Below are positions 15,988 through 20,704 of a stretch of DNA of 20,704 bases, one piece after another (the first letter of the stretch is position 1; the number at the start of each line of letters is the position of its first letter). A program made the translations under genes and the position numbers. The stretch is from an uncultured Ruminococcus sp. (GTDB taxonomy: Bacteria > Bacillota > Clostridia > Oscillospirales > Ruminococcaceae). The notes below the pieces were generated by a model, which was given only the letters and a program-made list of their open reading frames with translations, searched no databases and was not told the origin of the DNA. Location: assembly GCF_946187255.1 (NCBI RefSeq), contig NZ_CAMHRZ010000027.1, positions 1-20,704 on the forward strand, given 5' to 3'.

Positions 15988-16746
15988 TCATTCACCTCCG
16001 CATATCGCGTACACGCTGTCGGCTATCGCTTCAAGCTGTTTTGATATCTCACTGTCGGGAGCGGAAGCAACTATAGCTTTACCCATCTCCTCCGCAAGAG
16101 GTATATCCTCACTGCGGTCAAGAGTGCCTATAACACTGCTGCCGAAATCGGCTGCAAGTTCGGCTGCGGCTTCGTCCTCGCCCTGAACTCCGCGGCGGTT
16201 TAGTATTATACCGCCAAGAGTCGCATAACCTCTGCCCTTGAAATTATCGATCGCCATACAGATATTGGCAGCCGCATAGCGTGACATCTTCTCGCCAGAA
16301 CATACCACGAATATCTTATCCGCATAACCCTTGCGCATTGGCATGGAAAATCCGCCGCAGACAACGTCGCCCAGCACATCGTATATAACGATATCGGGCT
16401 TGTACACCTCATAAGCACCCAGCTTTTCAAGGGACTCCAGCGCATTGATTATTCCTCGTCCCGCACATCCAAGTCCGGGTATGGGGCCGCCTGCTTCCAC
16501 ACAAAGAACACCGCTGGGAGTCTTTACCACTACATCATCCAGCGTGAACTTGCCGCCTGTTTTGCGGGTAAGGTCGAGTACGGTAGGTATCCTGTCGCCG
16601 CCATGAAGCAGTGAAGTAGAATCCGCCTTCGGGTCGCAGCCTATCTGCATAACAGTGAGCCCCTTTGCAGCCAGCGCCGCAGATATATTACAGGCAATGG
16701 TAGACTTTCCTATCCCGCCCTTGCCGTATATCGCAAATTTGATCAT
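15988..16746 (-). CDS. NifH-like nitrogenase-superfamily iron protein, copy 2
   Basis: A 252-residue NifH/BchL-like protein with Walker A GKGGIGKST (8-16), switch I DPKADST (38-44), [4Fe-4S] ligands C94 (GLGCAGRG) and C130 (VLGDVVCGGF) and the Arg97 equivalent of the NifH Arg100 site. It parallels copy 1 along its whole length (GGxxPGLGCAGRGII, YDVLGDVVCGGF, NRR) but is clearly diverged, so the duplication is old or the copies evolve under different partners. It overlaps the hydE stop by 4 bases and uses AGGGGTGA as ribosome binding site. It is first of the upstream H-B-A module. Confidence 0.9.
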   Translation of the reverse strand: MIKFAIYGKGGIGKSTIACNISAALAAKGLTVMQIGCDPKADSTSLLHGGDRIPTVLDLTRKTGGKFTLDDVVVKTPSGVLCVEAGGPIPGLGCAGRGIINALESLEKLGAYEVYKPDIVIYDVLGDVVCGGFSMPMRKGYADKIFVVCSGEKMSRYAAANICMAIDNFKGRGYATLGGIILNRRGVQGEDEAAAELAADFGSSVIGTLDRSEDIPLAEEMGKAIVASAPDSEISKQLEAIADSVYAICGGE

Positions 16747-17786
16747 TTATAGTCACCCCTTGATACCGCCACCTCATAACCGATGGCACTCATTCTTTCC
16801 TTTATATTATTTACGCTTTCGGCTGCTTCGCTGTCCGTACCCAGCTTGTCGTTATAAAGCATATACTTCTTCCTCACAGTCATGGGTGAAAGGTTGGGCA
16901 TGATGACGTTTGCCCCTGCCAGTACTCCCTTTTCCCTGCCGTCGGGGATTATAGTACCCAGTGCGGTGGTGGCGGGCAGCAACACCCTCGGCAGAAGTAT
17001 CCTGCACAGGCTGATAAGAAACAATGTCAGCTCACAGCTTCCCTTAGGTTCATCCCGAAAGGGTGTATCCTTATGCGGAAGAAAAGGTCCCAGACCTATC
17101 ATCTCGGGTCTGAATCTCTCAAAGAACAGCATATCCTCCGCGATACATTCGGCAGTCTGATACGGCGAACCCACCATAATGCCCGCACCTGTCTGATATC
17201 CCAGAGATTTCAGGTCTGCGAGGCAGTCCATTCGGTGCTGCCATGACATTTCAGCGGGATGCAGTTTTTCGTAGTGCTGACAGTCAGCGGTCTCATGCCG
17301 CAGCAGATACCTGTCAGCACCCGCTTCACGCAGGGCTTTGTATTCATCATGTTCAAGCTCACCCAGAGATAATGTCACTGCACAGTCGGGATAAGCCGCT
17401 TTTATCCTGCGGACAATACCGCAAAGCTCATCGTTTGTATAGCCCTTGTCCTCGCCGCTTTGCAGCACAAAGGTGCGGAACCTCAGTCCGTAGCCCTCGT
17501 CACAGCATTCAAGTATCTCATCAGCGGTAAGGCGGTAGCGCTGTGCATTGGTGTTTGAACGCCTTATGCCGCAGTAATAGCAGTCGTTCCTGCATATATT
17601 CGAGAACTCAACTATACCTCTGATATATATGACGTTCCCGTAATGTTCAAGGCTTATCCTGCGGGCGATGTCAGCGGCGTATGCCATGTCATCATCGGTA
17701 TAGTCCGTTATAACGGACACCCATTCTTCTCTGTCCAGATGCTTTTCTCTGTTCAGCTTATCGATAAGAGTCTTTACTCTGCTCAT
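16743..17786 (-). CDS. hydE: [FeFe]-hydrogenase maturase HydE (radical SAM)
   Basis: A 347-residue radical SAM enzyme. The AdoMet-cluster motif is CRNDCYYC (C65, C69, C72), within IVEFSNICRNDCYYCGIRR. The family-typical segments FVLQSGED, TLSLGE, GADRYLLRHETA, GAGIMVGSPYQT, GLGPFLPHKDTPF, PATTALGTI and GANVIMPNLSP are all present and match HydE rather than BioB, ThiH or PylB. HydE works on the Fe(CO)2(CN)Cys product of HydG on the way to the 2Fe unit of the H-cluster. The three extra C-terminal Cys that bind a second cluster in some HydE are absent. ATG follows GAGGAG, two bases after the preceding small-protein gene. Confidence 0.95.
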   Translation of the reverse strand: MSRVKTLIDKLNREKHLDREEWVSVITDYTDDDMAYAADIARRISLEHYGNVIYIRGIVEFSNICRNDCYYCGIRRSNTNAQRYRLTADEILECCDEGYGLRFRTFVLQSGEDKGYTNDELCGIVRRIKAAYPDCAVTLSLGELEHDEYKALREAGADRYLLRHETADCQHYEKLHPAEMSWQHRMDCLADLKSLGYQTGAGIMVGSPYQTAECIAEDMLFFERFRPEMIGLGPFLPHKDTPFRDEPKGSCELTLFLISLCRILLPRVLLPATTALGTIIPDGREKGVLAGANVIMPNLSPMTVRKKYMLYNDKLGTDSEAAESVNNIKERMSAIGYEVAVSRGDYK

Positions 17787-17788
17787 TA

Positions 17789-18430
17789 CTACTCCTCTTT
17801 ATTGATCCCCGATGTGATCCTATAAAACGCGATGGCATTTTTCATCTCCTCGCACTGACGCTGAGGAGAGCCAAAACCTCTCAGCTCTTTCAGTTTAAGG
17901 TCATATATCCCCGTTTCATCTGTAACCTGAGTGCAGGCGTAATACGAACCGCCTCTGCCTCTTGAAACAAACTTTGGGTATACCATTCCCGTATTTTCGA
18001 TGCGGCACATGGACTTTCCTCTTACAAAAAGGTACCTGCCGCCCGTATACACATTGCTTGCCGCAATCGATCTTGAATTTATAAAATCATCAAATACCGC
18101 ATCCATGCCGTCCTTGATGATTATGGTCATCGCACGCTCGACCTCAGGATGATAGGTATTGTTGTAATTGCACCACGTTTTATAGATCAGCAGACCCAGC
18201 ACCGGCGTGAAGCACAGCGCTAGCATGGTACTGCCCTTATCTGCCTGAACAACACAGACAACGATGATCATTACTACAACTAACAGGATGGATACTACTC
18301 CTAACAGCTTTCTGCGGCGCACACCTTTCGGACTGAAACGTTCGGACAATTTGAGGAAATCGTCGATCTTCTCAAACCTTTCCGCATCTTCGGGACTTAA
18401 CCTGTCATAGAAAAACAGTTTATCTCTCAT
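17789..18430 (-). CDS. Unknown membrane protein, paralogue 1 of 3
   Basis: A 213-residue protein of a family I do not recognise. An amphipathic N-terminal region (IDDFLKLSERFSPKGV) leads to two adjacent hydrophobic segments (about 42-62 and 66-84) forming a hairpin in the membrane. A soluble C-terminal domain with NVYTGGRYLFVRGKS and YYACTQVTDETGIYDLKL follows. The same plan appears in the next two genes of the operon. The domain has a strand-rich pattern that could be PH-like; this is only a guess. It overlaps its upstream paralogue by 4 bases (ATGA) and precedes hydE by 2 bases, so it is co-translated with maturation genes. Confidence 0.75.
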   Translation of the reverse strand: MRDKLFFYDRLSPEDAERFEKIDDFLKLSERFSPKGVRRRKLLGVVSILLVVVMIIVVCVVQADKGSTMLALCFTPVLGLLIYKTWCNYNNTYHPEVERAMTIIIKDGMDAVFDDFINSRSIAASNVYTGGRYLFVRGKSMCRIENTGMVYPKFVSRGRGGSYYACTQVTDETGIYDLKLKELRGFGSPQRQCEEMKNAIAFYRITSGINKEE

Positions 18431-19071
18431 ATCCTGTCCTCCAGCTTCATAAGGCGGTAACGCTTTTCCTCTATCGGACGGGTCAGCATCTCAAATGTCT
18501 GCTGACGCTTTTTTTGCAGACCGCTCAGTGTTTTCAGGTCCATCGTGATAATACCCGCTTCATCGAAAGCCTCTACGGAGGCATAATAGGAATTGCCGTC
18601 ATCATCACTCTCCACGCGTATATATGTGCGCCTTATATCATTTATACGAAGCAGTACCTTACCCTTTTTGAAAAGGTAACGATCACCGATATATACCGAT
18701 GTATCGGCTATCCTGCTTATATGCATGATATCATCGTACACATTTTCAAGACCGTCCGCCGCAATGATCTTTTCGGTGCGCACCACATCGGGAAAAGGCT
18801 TAGTTCCGTATATCTTTATAAAATAGTACGCGAACCACCCGAAAATCGCTGCCATTATCAGCGTAAAAATGAATTCCCTGCTGAGTATCATTATCCCCAG
18901 TGAAGCCAAAGTCAACACCGAAAACGCCACAGAGCCTATTTGCCGCTTACGCTTGACTGCCTGCGGGCTGTAACGCCTTGACAATTCCAGGAACTCATCG
19001 ATCTTGCCGTACATCTCAGCGTTCTTGCCGCCAAGATCGTAATAGGATATCATCTCTTTTCTTCCGTCCAT
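18427..19071 (-). CDS. Unknown membrane protein, paralogue 2 of 3
   Basis: A 214-residue paralogue of its two neighbours. It shares KIDEFLELSRRYSPQAV at the N-terminus, two membrane segments (about 45-63 and 66-86), then DGLENVYDDIMHISRI, VYIGDRYLFKKGKVLLRI and SYYASVEAFDEAGI in the soluble C-terminal domain, ending with a KKRQQTFEM helix. No Cys motif or catalytic signature is visible, so it is unlikely to bind an iron-sulfur cluster itself. AAGGAG precedes ATG 19071 by about 6 bases; ATG seven codons in is a weaker alternative. It lies 25 bases after paralogue 3. Confidence 0.75.
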   Translation of the reverse strand: MDGRKEMISYYDLGGKNAEMYGKIDEFLELSRRYSPQAVKRKRQIGSVAFSVLTLASLGIMILSREFIFTLIMAAIFGWFAYYFIKIYGTKPFPDVVRTEKIIAADGLENVYDDIMHISRIADTSVYIGDRYLFKKGKVLLRINDIRRTYIRVESDDDGNSYYASVEAFDEAGIITMDLKTLSGLQKKRQQTFEMLTRPIEEKRYRLMKLEDRI

Positions 19072-19096
19072 ACTTTTCTCCTTATTATGTATGGTG

Positions 19097-19612
19097 CTAT
19101 TGCGACTGTTTAGCTTTTTCTATCGGCACATTTATCATATCGAACTGCTGCTGACGCTGTACCGTCAATGCACTCAACTTGCGTACTTCCAGCCTCTCAC
19201 TGCCTGCTTCGTCGGAAACATCCACATAGCAGTAATACAGCCTGTCATCGCCTGTCTTTTCGTCCATGACATAGCAGCGCTCCACATCCTTCATACGGAT
19301 CATATAATTTCCCTGCCTGAACAGGTATTTTTTCCCTATGAAAATATCACTGCGCTGGATGCGTTCGCTGTGCATCAGGTCGTCATAGACTTCTTCTATC
19401 CCGTCGGCTTCGACTATCTTTAATGTACGCTGCAATGCGGAATAGGGCTTTGAATGCTTGAACAGACCGAACTTTGAGCCTACCTTGTTCGCCAGCTTCA
19501 TCGGTCCCAGATTCATTTTGCTGAAACGCTCGGTAAGCTGCAAGAACTTATCCAGCTCCGTATACTTGTTGGCATCGGGCGAGGTTTTGTCAAATACAAA
19601 TTTCTCACTCAT
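19097..19612 (-). CDS. Unknown soluble paralogue 3 of 3
   Basis: A 171-residue relative of the two membrane proteins that follow in the operon. It keeps the N-terminal LDKFLQLTERFS segment and the C-terminal domain (ADGIEEVYDDLMHSERI, DIFIGKKYLFRQGNYMIRM, YYCYVDVSDEAG, LSALTVQRQQQFDMI). The pair of membrane segments is replaced by a short basic linker, so it should be cytoplasmic or peripheral. One soluble and two membrane forms side by side suggest a hetero-oligomer; that is inference. It starts 10 bases after the hydF stop with GAGGGTGAT as ribosome binding site. Confidence 0.75.
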   Translation of the reverse strand: MSEKFVFDKTSPDANKYTELDKFLQLTERFSKMNLGPMKLANKVGSKFGLFKHSKPYSALQRTLKIVEADGIEEVYDDLMHSERIQRSDIFIGKKYLFRQGNYMIRMKDVERCYVMDEKTGDDRLYYCYVDVSDEAGSERLEVRKLSALTVQRQQQFDMINVPIEKAKQSQ

Positions 19613-19622
19613 ATCATCACCC

Positions 19623-20704
19623 TCACAAAATTCCGGGAAGTATCTCCAGACTTCTTTTAAGTATACCGTTCATATATGCGATGGCTATGCCGTAATTCGT
19701 CACAGGCACTCCCGCTTCCTCAACAGTCATCATTCGGCTGCTCATTTCTCTTGCGTTGAGCATACAGCCGCCGCAGTGTATCACCAGTGCGTAGTCTGTA
19801 AGGTCATCGGGGAATTCCCTGCCCGATGAAAATTCAAGCACGAGCTCTTTGCCTGTGTACTTTTTCAACAGCTTTGGCAGCTTGACAGTACCTATATCCT
19901 CACACTGACGATGATGTGTGCATCCCTCTGAGATGAGTATGCGGTCGCCGTCTTTAAGGCTGTCTATCGCCTTAGCGCCGCGCACTGCCGGCTCCAGGAA
20001 GCCCTTGTATCTCGCCATGAGTATCGAGAAGGAGGTCAGCATGATACCTTTGGGAGTATCGGCATCCGCCCTTGCGAACACCTGGCTGTCTGTGATGACT
20101 ACCTTCGGCTTGGGGTTCAGCTTTTCAATGAAGCCTTTCAGCTCAGTTTCCCGACAGGTCAGCGCAGCGGCACCATGTTCCAGCAAGTCGCGAATCACCT
20201 GCTGCTGCGGAAGTATCAGCCTGCCCTTAGGGGCTGCCTTGTCTATCGGTATGCAAAGCACTGCCAGCTCGCCCTCACCTACGAGGTCGCCCACCAGCGG
20301 AACGCTCTGTTCCTTGTAATCCGTAAGCTGTGCGACCTTCTCGCGAAGTTCGTTTATCATCCTCTTGTTGAGTGCGCTCACATATATCTCGTTATCCTCT
20401 GCAGCCGGTATACTGTCCAGAAGATCGGACTTGTTCTTTACGATGACATAGGGTATACGCCTGCCCTCAAACAGCTTGATCAGCTGCTTTTCACTGTCAT
20501 CCAGCGTCCTTGTGCAGTCGCTGACAAGAACGGCGCAATCGGTCTTGTTAAGCACCTCAGAGGTCTTTTTCACTCTCAGCTCACCGAGAGCGCCCTCATC
20601 ATCATAGCCGGGTGTGTCGATTATCATAACAGGTCCCATTGGCAGAAGCTCCATTGCCTTGTATACAGGGTCTGTCGTTGTGCCTGGAGTATCGGATACT
20701 ATCG
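19623..20704 (-). CDS. hydF: [FeFe]-hydrogenase maturation GTPase HydF (5' end outside window)
   Basis: About 359 residues of HydF are visible; the N-terminal ~45, including the P-loop, lie beyond the right edge. The reading frame is open to the window end and shows SDTPGTTTDPVYKAMELLP before the first internal Met. GTPase motifs seen are G2 (GTTTDPV), G3 (DTPGYDD) and G4 (NKSD). The C-terminal [4Fe-4S]-binding motif CxH...HCxxC is intact: CTHHRQCEDIG and HCGGCM. HydF is the scaffold that receives the 2Fe precursor and loads it onto HydA. It is the first visible gene of the long minus-strand operon; its promoter is not in the window. Confidence 0.95.
   Translation of the reverse strand, partial: IVSDTPGTTTDPVYKAMELLPMGPVMIIDTPGYDDEGALGELRVKKTSEVLNKTDCAVLVSDCTRTLDDSEKQLIKLFEGRRIPYVIVKNKSDLLDSIPAAEDNEIYVSALNKRMINELREKVAQLTDYKEQSVPLVGDLVGEGELAVLCIPIDKAAPKGRLILPQQQVIRDLLEHGAAALTCRETELKGFIEKLNPKPKVVITDSQVFARADADTPKGIMLTSFSILMARYKGFLEPAVRGAKAIDSLKDGDRILISEGCTHHRQCEDIGTVKLPKLLKKYTGKELVLEFSSGREFPDDLTDYALVIHCGGCMLNAREMSSRMMTVEEAGVPVTNYGIAIAYMNGILKRSLEILPGIL

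Noticed and set aside
15987..15995. GTG 15995 as start of type B copy 1
   Set aside because: The codon overlaps the GGAGG that serves ATG 15986.
15015..16076. Long plus-strand open frame opposite type B copy 1, and similar long antisense frames at 4182-4880, 9735-10439 and 10671-11564
   Set aside because: No ribosome binding site or recognisable domain; each lies opposite a well-supported gene and reflects codon bias.
10419..16746. Reading the nif-like genes as a true N2-fixing nitrogenase
   Set aside because: The component-1 proteins are short (342-437 residues), no NifB or dedicated NifEN/NifV genes are present, and no convincing FeMo-cofactor ligands are visible.
10419..16746. Protochlorophyllide/chlorophyllide reductase or F430 (CfbCD) system
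   Set aside because: No tetrapyrrole genes nearby, two H-B-A sets instead of one, and the neighbours are hydrogenase maturases.

Overview
The window reads as a chromosomal segment of an anaerobic low-to-mid GC Firmicute, most like a Ruminococcus-type clostridium (Oscillospiraceae). The reasons are strong AGGAGG ribosome binding sites, TATAAT promoters, a ZapA/U32 peptidase pair, [FeFe]-hydrogenase maturation genes and no respiratory genes. The genus is inferred from general character, not from a database match.

Left part, plus strand (1-5433): a terminator from something upstream, then a membrane-anchored SH3 protein and a YgjP-type zinc metallopeptidase (nearly overlapping), a SpoU/TrmH RNA methyltransferase, a ZapA-like division protein, a U32 peptidase/RlhA-like protein and dUTPase. 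These are ordinary housekeeping genes. A 227-bp AT-rich element with 17-bp perfect inverted terminal repeats (5433-5659) separates them from the right part. It holds a bidirectional terminator, and its ends form the stop codons of both convergent genes (dut and hypE).

Right part, minus strand (20704 down to 5658): 15 genes, tightly packed and co-directional, in transcription order: hydF (cut by the window end), three paralogous small proteins of unknown family, hydE, a nitrogenase-like triad (NifH-like, component-1 type B, component-1 type A), a second copy of that triad in the same order (its B gene carries a frameshift), hypF, hypC, hypD, hypE. Most junctions are overlaps or gaps under about 30 bp, which suggests one long operon.

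The operon joins three metal-cofactor machineries normally seen apart: HypCDEF (makes the Fe(CN)2CO unit of [NiFe]-hydrogenase), HydE/HydF (build and carry the 2Fe unit of [FeFe]-hydrogenase) and two nitrogenase-superfamily reductase modules. HypA/HypB, a [NiFe] large subunit, HydG, HydA, NifB and tetrapyrrole genes are all absent from the window. I infer a reductive enzyme or cofactor-assembly system that uses a nickel-free Fe-CN/CO unit; I know of no characterised system with this composition. The duplicated H-B-A modules have diverged in their cluster-ligand cysteines, so one may be catalytic and the other a scaffold, as in NifDK/NifEN. That division of labour is inference.
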